Of a DNA stretch of 64,000 bases, positions 47,301-61,630 are shown piece after piece (position 1 is the first letter of the stretch; each line of letters opens with the position of its first letter). This DNA comes from Entonaema liquescens (taxonomy: Eukaryota > Ascomycota > Sordariomycetes > Xylariales > Xylariaceae). Location of the stretch: contig CADCSX010000002.1 in the NCBI GenBank assembly GCA_902805475.1, positions 3,720,001-3,784,000 on the forward strand, in the 5' to 3' direction. A program made the position numbers and the translations under genes. The notes beneath the pieces were generated by a model. It searched no databases. It worked only from the letters and a program-made list of their open reading frames with translations, and was not told the DNA's origin.

Positions 47301-50300
47301 TTTTATAAATATAAAAAATAAATTTTTATAATTTTTAATGTAAAATAAATAAAATATAATTAAATTTAATAATAATATAAATGAAGATTTTGTAAATGTT
47401 AATATAATAACGAATAAAAATAATGATAATATAAATATATTTGTTAAAGTAAAAAATTTATTTAATTTTAAAGTTATAAAAATGGTGGTAATATTATTAA
47501 CGAAAAAAAATCCGTTTAAACGATATTTTTATTTAAAAATCAACGTTATGAATAATAAAAAATTTATAATATATATTAATTTAAAAGTATTTAATAAAAT
47601 AATTAATATTAATTAATTAAAAACTTTTGTTAAAAATTACGAAATATATAAGTTAAATATTTTTTTATAAATAGTAAAGATTAAAGGTTTATTAAATATA
47701 AAATAAAAAGTAAAATTTTTAATTAAATTATTAATAAAATTTAAAATAAATAAACGTAAATTTATTAATATTTATATTAATGTTTAAATTTATTAATATA
47801 ATTTTAAATTTAATTTATTATTAAGTAATAAATTTTATAATGATTATAAAATGGTTATTAATTGATTTAAACGAATATTTATATTAAATGCGTATTTAAA
47901 AGAAAAAATAAACATTAATTATTTTCGAATAATAAATAATTTAAAACGAAAAGTATTTATTGTTAATAAAATTATAGTTTTATTAAAAATAATAATAATA
48001 ATTTTAATATTATATTTAAATTTGTTAAAAAAACGTAATTATTAATTTAATATAATATATTTTAAAACATTATATAATATATATAATATAATTATAATAA
48101 AAAAAATAATATTTTTTAATTAAATAATTAAAAAAATTATAATATTATAAAAAATAAAATTAAAAATAATAAATGGAATTATAATGAATGGATATATTAT
48201 AATAATATAAAATAAAATCAATATTATATAAATTATTATAATTATTAATAATATTAATATTAATAATAATTTTATATTTAAAGATTTTAATTTATAAAAT
48301 AATATTTTTAAAATATTATTAATTAATAATAAAATTAATAAAAATTTTTAAAAATTTATAACGGAATAAGTATTGTATTATAAGAATAAAATGGTAAATT
48401 TAAATGTTTAAAAACCGGAAAATGTATTGGAAATTTTATTTAAAAATAATATTAATTATTATAATATATTATATTTATTTGGTTAAAAATTAATCGTAAT
48501 GGTAAATAATTACGATATATGGTATAATTGAGGTATTATTGATTTTTTAAAAAGTGAAAAAATAATTATAAATTTAATTAATAATTGGTAAAATAAATAT
48601 AAAATAAGTTAAGTTTATTTTTTAAAAATAAAAAATTAAATATTATTTGATAAAATATTTAATAATATATACGATAAAAGAAAAATAAAATAAATAAAGA
48701 AATTTATATTTTTTAATTATTTTATATTCGTTATATAACAAATGGTAAATAGTAAAAAAAAAAAAAAAAATTATTATTAATTTACGATTTTTAAATTATT
48801 ATATATTAACGGATATTTATTTATTATTTTGATAAAAAGAAATTATAAATAAAATGAAAAAATATAAATATTTTACTATTATTAATAAATTAATATTTTT
48901 CCATTAATTATTAATAACATAAAAATACGTTAATTAAATAATTATTATTTCGTTATAAAAACTTAAAATATTAAAAATAACGTTAATAAAATTTAAAAAA
49001 ATTTTTATTTTTAATTAATAATTTATAAATTAAAGATTATTATTATTTAATGATTTTACAAAAACTTATATAAATAATATGGTAATTTATAATCATATTA
49101 TAAAAGAATATAAGTAATATTTTTAATAAGTATTTTTTTTATTTAATAATATTAAGTTAATATTAAATTTAAAAAAATTATTTTTTAAATATTTATTAAT
49201 AAAACTATTAAAATTTATTATTAATAATTTAAAAATAATTATTACGAAAGGATAAATAAAGGTAGTATAAAAAATTAAAATATTTATAACATTAATAATA
49301 TTTAAAATATATATTAATATAATAAAATTTTTACGGAAACATATTCCATAATATTTGCAAAAAATATAACGGTTATAAAATAGAAAAATAACATTAATAG
49401 CAAAAAAAAAAAAAAAAATAAAACTTATTTTACGTTTTTAATAAAAAGAAAATATATAATAAAAATATTATTTATTTTTATAATAATAAAAATTAAAACT
49501 TTTATAAATTTATAAAAAAAAATTATAAATTTAATAATATTATATTATTAAGATAATAAAAAAATAACTTATTTTAAAATCGATGTATTTAAAAAACGAA
49601 ACTTTAAAATTTTTATTTTTTATTTAAAAAAATTATAATATATAAAAAACATTTTAATAAATAATATTAAATTAATGATGTTTTTATTAAAAGTTTTTAT
49701 AAAAACTAAAGTAAGATATTAAATAATAAAATTAAAAATAATATGTTTTATATAAATATATTATTAAAATTAAATTTAATTTTAATTATATATATATTTA
49801 ATTGTGGTTTTAATGGATTATAATGTAATAAAAGGTATAATATAATAAATAATATTAAAAATAATTAATGTTAATAAAATGAATAATAAATTAATAATAA
49901 TATTAATATATTTATTATAATTTTAATTAAAAATATATTATATATTTGGATAATTAAATTTAATATTTAATACATTATTATAATTATTAATAATTAATTT
50001 GTTAAAAAATGAAAAAGAAAAAAATAATTTTACGAAAATAATATTAAAAAATGTTATAAAAAACTTTAGTTATTTTATAATAAAAATAATTATAAATAAA
50101 ATTTTTAAATTATATATTATATAAAGATATAATAATAATAAAAGGTTTAAATGATTATACGAGATATTGTAATCCGTAATAAGTAAAAATAAAAATATAA
50201 TAAAATAGTATAAATATAAGTTAAAAAATAAATTTATATATTACGTTTTAAATATTAAATAATAATAATTAATAATATCATTTAATTATATTTAAGATTT

Positions 50301-53279
50301 ATTATAAATGGTTTATAATAATTAATATTATTTTAAATTTAAGAAAATATTACATGATTTTTAAAAAATAAATGTGTAAAACCTTATAAAAAAAGTTAAA
50401 AAATATATATAATAATGTCTAAAATGTTAAAAAAACCGAAATAATAAATTAAAAACTAATAAAAAATTATTATTTATTAATTTAACAACAATTTTTTATT
50501 ATATTATTATATAAGATTTTATAATCGGTTTATTAATAATATTTTTAAAAAAAACATTATAAATAATAAATAAATTTATTTATTACGATGTTATAATAAT
50601 AATTATTTATAAATTTAATAAAAAAATTATATTAATTTTTAATAATATTAAATATAAAATAAGTTATTAAGTTTTATTAATTTTATAATTATTTTTATTA
50701 TATAATTAAGGTTTTTTAATTAAAGTAATATTAAATTATGATTTAAAATTTATATCGGAATTTTAACAAATATTGTTTGCATAATTAAAAACGAAACTTA
50801 CAATGTTAATAAGTTATTACTTATAAATTAACAAATAAATAAAAAAAAAAAATCAAAATATTAAAATAACCATATGTTTTTATTATTCCGTTTTAATAAA
50901 CTTATAAATTAATATAATATTAATTTTACAATATAATTTAAATAATATAAAATTAATTATATTAAAACAAAACTTTAACGAAATGATTTATAATTTTAAA
51001 TTAAAATTTATAATTTTTATAATGGAAATGTTAAATAATAATATTAACTTTAAAATATTACGGGATTTATATTAAAAAAAAATTAAAACAATTATTAATT
51101 TTATAATTATAAATTTAAAAGTTAAATATAATAAAATTTATAAATTTATTAATTAAAAAATAAATAATATTATATATTTTTAATTATATAAAAAATATAT
51201 ATTATTAAAGAAATTTTTGAGAAAATGGTTAATACAACACGTTAATCCATTAATAATAATTAAATATATTAAAGATTTAATTTATAAATTAAATATTTTA
51301 ATTTATTAAAAAATTTATAAAATAATTTTAATGGTATAATTATATAAAATATTATAAAAAATTAATTTATATAATTATTAATAACCATAATTAAATTATA
51401 TTATTATTAAAAACAATAATATTAATTAAATATTTTATGAAATAAAAAAATTTTTAAAATAAAAAATGAATAAATAAAACAATAAATCGGTTATTAAATA
51501 TTTTATACGATGGAAAAATTATATGTTAATATATAATTAATAATATTTAAAAAAACTATTAATATAAAATATAACGACGTTAATAAATAAATTTAATAAA
51601 ACTAATTTATTAATATTAATTAAATTAAAATTATGCAAAGTTAATAAAAAAAATGAAAAAAAAACTAATAGAAAATATTTTTAAAATAAATATATACGTT
51701 AAAATTTTAAAATTACCATTAAATGCAATATAATTTAATAAAATAATTATATTATTACCGTTAAAAATAATAATAAACTTATTATTAAATAATTTTTACT
51801 TATAATCGTTAATAATAATAACGTTAATAACGTAACTATTATAAAAAATAATTTAATTTATTAATAATATAAAAAATAAATTATTTTAAATATATAATTA
51901 TATAATATTATAAAAATAACTTTAATTAAATAAACTACTATTATCACATATAAATTTAAAGTAATTAATAATATAAAGTTAACATAAAATTTATTTTTTA
52001 TTAATAATTCCTTTTTTAAAATTTAATTTATCTTATACTTTTTTTCCAAATTTAATACTTAAAATATATTAAAATTTTTTTAATTATTAAACCATTTCTT
52101 TATTTTTTTATATTTATATTTTTTTATTTTTTACATATATATATTCTTTTTTACAATAATTATTTTTTTTTATATTTTTTATTTTAATTTAATAACTTAT
52201 ATTAATTATATTTTATTATATATAAATAACTTTATTTTATATTTTTTTTTAATTTATTTATAATAACATACGTTTAAAAATAGTTATAATTAATCAATAA
52301 ATTAATAATGGCAATATTATATTTAAATAAAGTAATAAAGCTTTTTATAATAATGAATTTTTTTATAATAATAAATATTTTTATAATAATAATATAAACA
52401 ATAACATAATTAATAATAATTTTATAAAATTGGTTAATAATGATATTAATAAATAAATTTAAAATAATGTAATTAACAATAAAAATATTATATAAAATAA
52501 CTTTATTATTTATAAAATTATTAAAGTTGCGAAAAATAAAATAATTAATATTAAAAAATTAAATGTTAATTTAATTGTGATAAAAAAAAAACAATATTAT
52601 TTTAAACAATTTATAATTTATAAATTTTAATTAAGGATTAATATAATTTAATCTTATAATTAAAAAAAACAAAAAAAAATATAAGTAATTAAAATATTTT
52701 AAATAAATATAAGTAAATTATTAATAAAAAATATTTTAAAAAAATAATATAAAATAAATCGAAATAAAAAATATTATTAATAAATATATATAATATAAAA
52801 ATATTTATTTTCAAAAATAAAAAAGGTAAGTTATTTATAAATTTAATAATGTTTTAAAATAAAATTACTATAATAATAAAATTAAAAAATTAAATTAATC
52901 CATAATGTATTATTATAAAATTATTAATAATTTAATTATATATTTAATTAAATACATCTTTATTATATTAAAAAATAATGGTAAAGTTGGATAAAATTAA
53001 TAAAATATATATTAATTATAATTAAAACATTAAATAATATTAATACCATTATTTCAATTTATTAAAAATTTTAATTTTAAAAATTTTATAAATTTATAAA
53101 TATATTATAAAAAAATTTAGTACTTTTTTAAATTAAATTATAAAAAAATTATAAACTTTAAAATTAATATAAATTATTTAATTATTAAATAAAAAAATAA
53201 AATTGCTATTTTAAAAATTTATATAAAAATTAAATAATAAATCTTATTAATAATTTTCTTTAATATAAAATAATTAAAT

Positions 53280-53560
53280 TAATAATAATAAAAGTATAAT
53301 GTAAAATAAAAATATTATTATTATAAATATATAATAAATAATTCATAATGATTAAAGTAATATTATTATTATAAATATGTAATAAATGTTTAATAATGAT
53401 TATAAAAATATTATTATTACAAATATATTATAAATAATTAATAATAATTATAAAAATGTTATTATTATAAATATATAATAATAAATTAATAAAAATTATA
53501 AAAACGTTAATAATATAAATATATAATAAAAAGTTAATAATGAAGTTAATAATGGAAAAA
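53280..53560. repeat. Short AT-rich tandem repeat, about 5 copies of a 55-bp unit
   Basis: ATTATTATTATAAATATATA followed by ATAAATAATTAATAATGATTAT recurs with drift. It lies within the inner element near its right end. Unit length is estimated by eye. Confidence 0.6.
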
Positions 53561-54619
53561 CTTATATTAATAATAAAAGAAATATTAATAATAAAAATAA
53601 TATTAAAAATAATAATGATTATGGTAAAAAATATATTATTAAAAACGATTAAAACGAGAGAAATTTTATTTAAAAAAATATAATATAAATTATATATAAA
53701 TTTAAAACTAATTAAAAAAAAAAACTTTTAATTATAAAATTAATAATAAAAAAAATAAATTACGTATAAAAAAGCTTAAATAAAATAATAAAAATAATTA
53801 ATTATAATATTTTATTAATTTAATTTTTTATAAAAAAATTTTATTAAAAAAATATATATAATTAAAATACTTTAATAATAAAGATAAATGTTATGATTAT
53901 AAAATTATAAAAATATAAAATAGTAAAAATTAATATTTTAAAAAAGTTAAAGATTATTTTTATAAAAATAAAAATGTAAAACGAAATAATAAAAAAATTA
54001 AAATTATAAATTAAAAGAAAAATAACTTTTTTCAAATTAATAATTTTTATTTTTAAATTATTAATTTTTAATAACGTAAAACTAATAAAAACTTTTAAAT
54101 CATTATTAATTACTAATTTATTATTAATAATACTTAAACTTTATATAATAATAATGTATAATAATATAAAAATAAATTAAAAGATTTTTAAATAATTTTT
54201 TATTAATTAATTATTTATAATTAAAGAATTTATTATAAAAATAAATGTATATATTTTAAATTTTCATAAATTATTATTAAAGATTTAAAAATTTAAGATA
54301 TTATTATTTAAGTTATATTTAAATAATAAAACGGAAGTTTTAATAAATATTAAATAAAAAAAAATAACAAATAAATTACTTATATTTGTAACGCTAAAAT
54401 TTATAATAAGTTTAATAAAAGTAAAAAATTAAAAGACGTTAAAAGATTTATTAAAAAAAATAATATTAAAGAAAAATTTCAGATTAAATAAAAAGTTATT
54501 ATTAAATAAAAAAAAGAAAATAATAATAATATTTCCGTTAATGTTAAATAATAAAAAAAATAAAAAGAAAAACGCGTAAATAACAAAGACGTTATTATCC
54601 TTTTTAAAAAAAAAGTAAA

Positions 54620-54776
54620 TATTAAGATTTTATAATTATTATTATTAATTATTAAAAAATATTATTATATTATATTATTTTAATAAATAATAAACTTTAA
54701 ATAATTAATTATAATAATTTATAATAAACTTTTATATTTTTAAATAATTAATCAATCAAAAATATATATATATAAA
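54620..54776. repeat. Inner direct repeat, right copy (LTR-like)
   Basis: The partner of 44201-44356, same orientation, 10.42 kb away. Confidence 0.8.
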
Positions 54777-57700
54777 ACTTTATATATTATATATTACATA
54801 TTAAATAATTATTATAAATATAAATAAAAAAAAAATTAATACTATTATATTTATTTTATAATTATACATTATTAAAATTTTAAATTTTATATATGTTACT
54901 TAAATAATAATTTATTATAATTTAAAATTTATTATAATAAAACTTATATTTTATAATATATTATTTTATTTTTAATATTTAATTTTTAAATATATATGTT
55001 TTAATTAAACTTTTTTTTTTTATAAATATATACATATTTAATCTTTAAATATTTTAACATTATTAAATTAATTATAAATTAATAATATTTCGTATTATTT
55101 AATTAATTATTTTATAAATAATATTTTTTTTTTTTATTAATTCGTAAATATATTTATTATATTTAATAAATTATTAATTTTAAAATAATTATATATTAAA
55201 TATAAAATAATAACTATTATACTTTTTAAATTTAAAAATATAATTATATATTATTAACATTTTTTATAATAATTATAATAACTTTATATATATAAAATTT
55301 ATTTAATATTTACATAATATAATTTTTTTTAAATTTTTATTAACTTTTTTAATTTTACCATTACTTTTTAATTTAAATAACATAATAAATTTAACAATAA
55401 ATTTATTAAATTTTATTTACTTTTTTACTTTATAATTTATAAACAATTCGGCATTATTATTAATTTATTTTTTTAAATAATTAAAAATAATATTTATTTT
55501 ATTAAATAAAAATATATAATTTATAAATAATATTATTATAATTATTATTGTTTTAATTTATTTTATAACATATTTAATTATTATAAAAACATTATATTTA
55601 TTAATAAACGTATAATTAATTATTTATTATATTAACAATATTAATAAATATATAAATTATAAATTAAATAATATTAAATTTAATTTTTTTATTAATTAAT
55701 ATATAAAATATTTAATTATTATTTTTTATATTATTAATATAATTTTAAAATATTAATATTATTTTAATATTTTTTTAAATATAATTTTAATTATAATATA
55801 TTTTTTATAATTTAATTATTAGATTATTAAATTTAAATATTATTTATAAATTAATAATTTTATTTTTTATTTTTATTATATATAAAAAGTTTCCAAATGT
55901 TTTTTTATACGTAATTATTTTATATAAATAACTTTTATATATAATAAAATTTTTATATATTTAATCTTTATTAATTAAATTAAGTAATTTTTTTCTAAAT
56001 ATAAAATATTTATAAATAACTTATAAATTAAATTTATTTAATTCATATAAATATATAACGTTTTATTTATAAAACTTTTTAATAAATAAAAAATTAAATT
56101 TAATTATTTTTAATTTAAATAATTTAAATAAATAATTAGTTAAAATATTAATTTTATTTAAATAATAAATAATTTTAATACTATAATATTTTATAATATT
56201 AAAAAATTAAAAAATTTTTACGAATTATTTAATTTTTATATTAATAATTTTTAAAAATTTGTAATTTATTATTATTATAATATTACCTTTTTTTACTTAA
56301 TATCTTTAATATTAAAATATTAATATAATTTTTAATAATTTTTATTTTTACGTTAAATAATATTATTAAATATTAATTAATTTTTTTAAAAAATAAATTA
56401 TTAAATAAAAAATTTATTAATTATTATATATATATAATTATAATAAAATAATATTAATATATTTTTTATTTATATTTACTTTTAATATTAAAAATAATTT
56501 TTAATTAAATTTTATTATAATTAATATTATTATAATTATTTTTTATATTTTAAATTATATTTTTTTAACTATTTTATTAAATTTTATTAATATATTTTTT
56601 TATTAATTAATTAATATTATAAAAAAATTTAATATTTTTAAATAATTTTTTATTAAATTTTTAAAATATTTTATTATATTAATAAAAACTTAAATATTAA
56701 TAATTATTTTATATTTAATAAATTTTTAAAATATAATTATTATTTATTTATAAAATTATTTTAAAATATTTATTTAAATATAAATATTATTAAAAAAATT
56801 TATAATAAATTTATAAAATTTATATAATATTTTGTTAATAAATATTTAAAAAATAATTAATATATTTATTAATTTAAAAAGTATAACTATCTATTTATAT
56901 ATTTTAAAAAATATTATAAATATTATTTTTTTATAATATAATAAATAAATTAATATATATTAAAATCTATTTTTTAAATTAATAAATATATATTAATAAT
57001 AACTTATTACATATTAAATTTAATTTTACATATTAAATAATAAATATATATTTTTTTTAATATATTTATTTAATTTTTTATAATTGTAATAAAAATATTA
57101 AATAATATTTAAGTTATTTTTATTTAATTTAATTATTTAATTTAATATTTTTTTAAATATTAATAATAATAATAACGTTTAAAAATTTATAAACTTTTAA
57201 ATTATTTTATTTTTATAAATTTTAATAAAATTTTTTAATATTTATTTTTAATAAAAATTATATTTTTGTAATAATAAATTTATTAAAAAATTATTACTTA
57301 TATTTATATAATATAAAATTTATATTTTTATATTTATATAATATTTAATATTATTAAATAATTTTAAGAACTTTTTAATGTATTTTTAAAAATATATATT
57401 AATTTAAAAGTTTGTTATTAATATATTTTTATATTATTTAAAATTTAATATTATTATAATAATAATTTTAAATATTAGTTTTGTTATTTTAGTTATTTAA
57501 TATAAGTTTTTTTATTTAAAAAACTATATAAAAATTTTTTTTTTGAATTTTTATAAATATAATATTTTATTATATACGTAACTTTTATAAATAATTTTTT
57601 ATTTATAAAATATTTTTTTTTCGAAGGTAAATTTTTTTGGAAATATATAATTTGGGATTATTTTTATTAAAATGGTAAATATTATGTTATAACTGTTTTT

Positions 57701-59680
57701 AATTTTAAATTTTATATAAATTATTATTTTTTGCGTTATTTATAAATTTAATTTTTTTATTTCGGTTATGTTAAATAATTTTCGTATTTTATACGTTATT
57801 AATATTTTTATAAATAATTTTAAAATGTAATATAATGTATAATTATAATTAAAAAATATTATAATATTTCGACCGTTTTATAATTTAATATTAAAAACGT
57901 TATAATTGTTTTTATAATTTTTTATAATAAATTTATTTTTATAAAATAATAATTTATTATTATTATTTATTTTAATTTAATAAACGTGGTTATTTTAATT
58001 ATTATTATTTTAAATTAAGTTATTAAATATTTTTATTAATTTTTAATTTATATTTAAATTTTTAAAGTTTTTTTTAAAATTACGTTTTTTGTTTTTTTTT
58101 TTTATTAATAACGAATTGAATTTATTGTTTAAGTTTATTTTGCTATTTTTTAAAAAAAATTTTAAATGTGTTTATTAAATTTAATTAATTTATTATTTTT
58201 AAAAATTATTTTTTTAATAATAATTTTTTTATTATTTAAAGTTACTTTTTATAGAAATTATAATTTTTTATTGCAATTTTTAACTTAATAACTTTTTTTA
58301 TTATAATTAAAATATTTATTATTAATTATTTATATTATGTAATTTTATTTTTTTATTATATTAACGTTGTAATTATTGTTTTTTAAATTTAAAATCGTTA
58401 ATTTTTAAATAACGTTTGATATTGTTTTTTGTATATTTTATTATTATATTTTTATTATTTTAAATTTTTCGGGTGTTATTTTTAAAATATTTATATTATA
58501 AAATAAAATTTTAATATTTTATAATTAAATAATTATTATTAAAATGTTATAAATTTTATTTTTTATTATAATTTATATAATTAGTTTTATTTTAATAATT
58601 ATTTTTTTTATTATATTATTTATATTTTAATTTCTTTATTTATTTTATATTAAAAATTAAATTTAAAATATATATATACGAAAAATATTTATTAATATTT
58701 TGTAAATTTCATAAATATTACGTGTTTATATATATAAATAAAAATAAAATTTACGTATTTGTTTTATAAAATTAAATAAATTTTCGTTTTAATATAATAA
58801 TAATGTTAAAAACATTATTATTAAGTTTTAAATAATATAATATTTAATTAATATTTAAAATATTATTTTTAAAAATTTTACTTAATTAAATTATTAATTT
58901 TTTATATAATTAATTATTTTTTAAAAATCTTTTAATAATTTAAACGTAATTTTTATTAATTATAATTTATATAAAATTAAAGTTATTTTAAAATAATATT
59001 AAATTTCGTTTAATTTATTTAATATTATTTTATTTATTTATATTAATTTAAAATTAAATAGTAAAATTATTTTATTTTTATTTTTATATTTAAATAATTT
59101 TTTTATTTTTATTGTAAATATTATTTTTAATTATATTAATTTTATTATTTTTTTTTATTTTATATAAATTTCGGTATTAATGTATAAGTAATAAATATTA
59201 ATAATTTTGTTTAATAAATGTTTATTATTTATTAAATTAAATAAATGTTTTATGAATAATAATAATTTAAATTTATTTAATATTATTAATATTTTAAATA
59301 TATATAATATTAATATATTAATTAAATCCGGTTAATTTGTTTAAATAAATGTTAAAGTTTAATTTATAAAAATAAATAATATTTTTAATATTTATATTTA
59401 TATTATTATTAAAATATTATTTAATTTAATTTTAAATTTTTTTATATTTGTTTTATTTTTTTTAAATAATTTTAAAATAATTTTATTTATTAAATTTAAA
59501 TAATTATTAATATTTTTAATTATTTTTTAAAATATATTAATTAATATAAATAAATTATTATATTATTTTAATTGTTTAATTTTATTTTTAAATATTTTAA
59601 TAATAATTAATAATAAAATTTATATTATTTTTAATAAATTTTTAAATTTTTATTTACGTAATTAACGTTTTATTTACGTA

Positions 59681-59915
59681 AATAATTATTTATGTTTTTT
59701 AATTAATTTATATAATAATTTAAAATATTAATTATTTATAAAATAATTAAAATTTAATAAATTATAATATATATAATAATTGTTAATTATTGATTAAATT
59801 AAGATTATAAAATATTATGGAAATATTTTTATTTAAGCTTTAGTTGTGGGGCGTTAAGGCCTGGTAGTGGTCAGTGCGTTACTGCCATAAGATCCATAGC
59901 CACATTTATGTAAAG
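59681..59915. repeat. Outer direct repeat, right copy (LTR-like), right half un-RIPped
   Basis: The partner of 43861-44095. From about 59840 it has normal composition (GGCCTGGTAGTGGTCAGTGC) where the left copy reads AATTTAATAATAATTAATAT, that is, every change is C-to-T or G-to-A. Confidence 0.8.
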
Positions 59916-60258
59916 CCGTTCCCCTGTTCCATGGTCTTGGAACTTTAAGAAGTAATTTAGGGGATGCTTGCTAGCATTGACCACCTTATAGAAGTACATA
60001 GCGACTTATCACTTATCGTCATCCCCTGACAGTACCCCACTTTTCGCGCTGGGAAGGCGCGTCAAGCTTCAGTTAATTGATTTAGGGCGCGTCAGTTTCG
60101 CATTTCTCGTGACATCACCCACTCTAATCTTCTTACCTCTTCATCTTCTTTCACGCATAAGAAAACTACCTCTATATACCCTCACCCCCTCCCCTCTTCT
60201 CGATATCCGATTCTTTCCGTCACCACTTATCTGGAATTGCTTTGGAAAAACTGTAATC
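59916..60258 (+). promoter_or_regulatory. FEN1 promoter with clustered cell-cycle-box-like motifs
   Basis: TTTTCGCGC at 60041-60049 fits the E2F/MBF-type TTTSSCGC core, and GGCGCGTCA occurs twice, at 60056-60064 and 60086-60094, exactly 30 bp apart and 165-200 bp before the ATG. MBF/E2F-like factors drive S-phase genes in fungi, so S-phase control of this replication nuclease is a fair inference. A pyrimidine-rich leader follows (60110-60230). Confidence 0.55.
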
Positions 60259-61630
60259 ATGGGTATTAAAGGCCTATTCCCCATCATTAAGGATGAGGCT
60301 CCCGCCGCCATCAAAGAGGGCGACATCAAAGGCCAGTTTGGTCGCAAAGTTGCTATAGTGAGTTTTTCGCAAGATATCAATCTTTTTTGTGTGTGTGTGT
60401 GTGTTTATAAGCTAACCTCATGGCTGTAGGATGCGTACGTGCACCTTCATCCCCGATTAATACGGACAGCAGAGACTAATTCACACACAGTTCCATGAGT
60501 ATCTACAGCTTCCTGATCGCCGTCCGCTCTGATGGCCAGCAACTGATGAACGAGTCCGGTGACACTACCTCCCATCTCATGGGAATGTTCTACCGCACTC
60601 TACGAATGGTCGATAACGGCATTAAGCCTCTCTACGTATTCGATGGCGCACCTCCCAAGCTTAAGTCCGGTGAACTTGCTCGTCGTTTCCAACGCAAGGC
60701 CGAAGCTAAGGAGGGACTCGAAGAGGCCAAAGAGACTGGTACGGCCGAAGATATCGAAAAGTTCTCCCGACGAACCGTCCGAGTTACCAAGGAGCACAAC
60801 GCCGAGTGCCAGCAGTTGTTGAAATTAATGGGTATACCCTACATCGTTGCGCCAACCGAAGCTGAAGCACAATGCGCCGTTCTTGCTAGAGCTGGAAAGG
60901 TCTACGCGGCAGCTAGTGAAGATATGGACACGTTATGCTTCGACAGCCCGGTCTTACTGCGTCACTTGACCTTTAGTGAGCAGAGAAAGGAGCCCATTCA
61001 AGAAATCCACGTTGATAAGGTCCTTGAGGGGTTGAATATGGATCGTAAACAGGTTAGTCAAGCTTCGTCTTAACTTTACATCCCATAGACGAGACAAAAT
61101 ACTAATTGAAATAGTTTGTGGATCTCTGCATTTTACTCGGTTGTGACTACGTCGACCCCATTCCCAAAATTGGCCCCAGCACCGCGTTGAAGTTGATACG
61201 ACAATACGGTACGCTTGAAAAAGTGGTTGAATATATCAAGAGTGATCCCAAGTATACATTACCTGAAGATTGGCCTTTTGAGGATGCACGAGCTTTGTTC
61301 TTCGAGCCAGATGTTCGCCAGGCAGATGATCCTCTTTGCGACTTTAAATGGGAGAAACCAGATATTGAAGGGCTTGTCAAATTCTTGGCAGTTGACAAAG
61401 GGTTTAATGAGGACAGAGTTCGTGCGGGTGGTGCAAGACTAGAAAAAGCTACCAAGAGCTCGCAACAAGCCCGACTAGAGGGCTTTTTCAAGGTGATCCC
61501 CAAAACAGATGAGGAAAAGGCCGTGCATAAGCGAAAGCTTGAGGAGCAGAACGAAGCTAAAAAGAAGAAGCTGAAGGAGGACAAGAAAGAAAAAGCCAAG
61601 GCCAAGGCGAAGCCCCGTGGTGGTGCGTAG
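60259..61630 (+). CDS. RAD27: Flap endonuclease 1 (Rad27/FEN1)
   Basis: Exons 60259-60357, 60430-60434, 60491-61052 and 61115-61630 give 393 aa, the normal length. FEN1 removes 5' flaps during Okazaki-fragment maturation and long-patch repair in the nucleus. Seen: the start MGIKGLFPIIKDEAPAAI, VAIDASMSIYSFLIAVR with the metal-binding Asp, YVFDGAPPKLKSGELARR, APTEAEAQCAVLARAGKVYA and SEDMDTLCFDSP (acidic cluster), FVDLCILLGCDYVDPIPKIG (helix-hairpin-helix), then QARLEGFFKV, the PCNA-binding Q-x-x-L-x-x-FF box, and a Lys-rich nuclear tail. Exon 2 is only 5 nt (GATGC), but it is required to complete the conserved IDASMS. The first intron contains a GT microsatellite at 60389-60404. Confidence 0.95.

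Larger units (their letters stand above)
43861..59915. mobile_element. AT-rich RIP-eroded block with nested LTR-type elements
   Basis: From about 43920 to 59860 the DNA is almost pure A/T. Two nested pairs of direct repeats frame it. The outer pair is 43861-44095 and 59681-59915 (about 235 bp); the inner pair is 44201-44356 and 54620-54776 (about 156 bp). The simplest reading is a retroelement of roughly 5.5 kb (outer) disrupted near its left LTR by a 10.6-kb element. Differences between copies are nearly all C/T or G/A. The plus strand is A-rich in much of 46.9-54.6 kb and T-rich in 54.8-59.7 kb, which fits opposite orientations. No gag or pol frame survives, so the superfamilies are unknown; frames at 45081-45431 and 46640-46975 are low-complexity artefacts. 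Confidence 0.7.
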
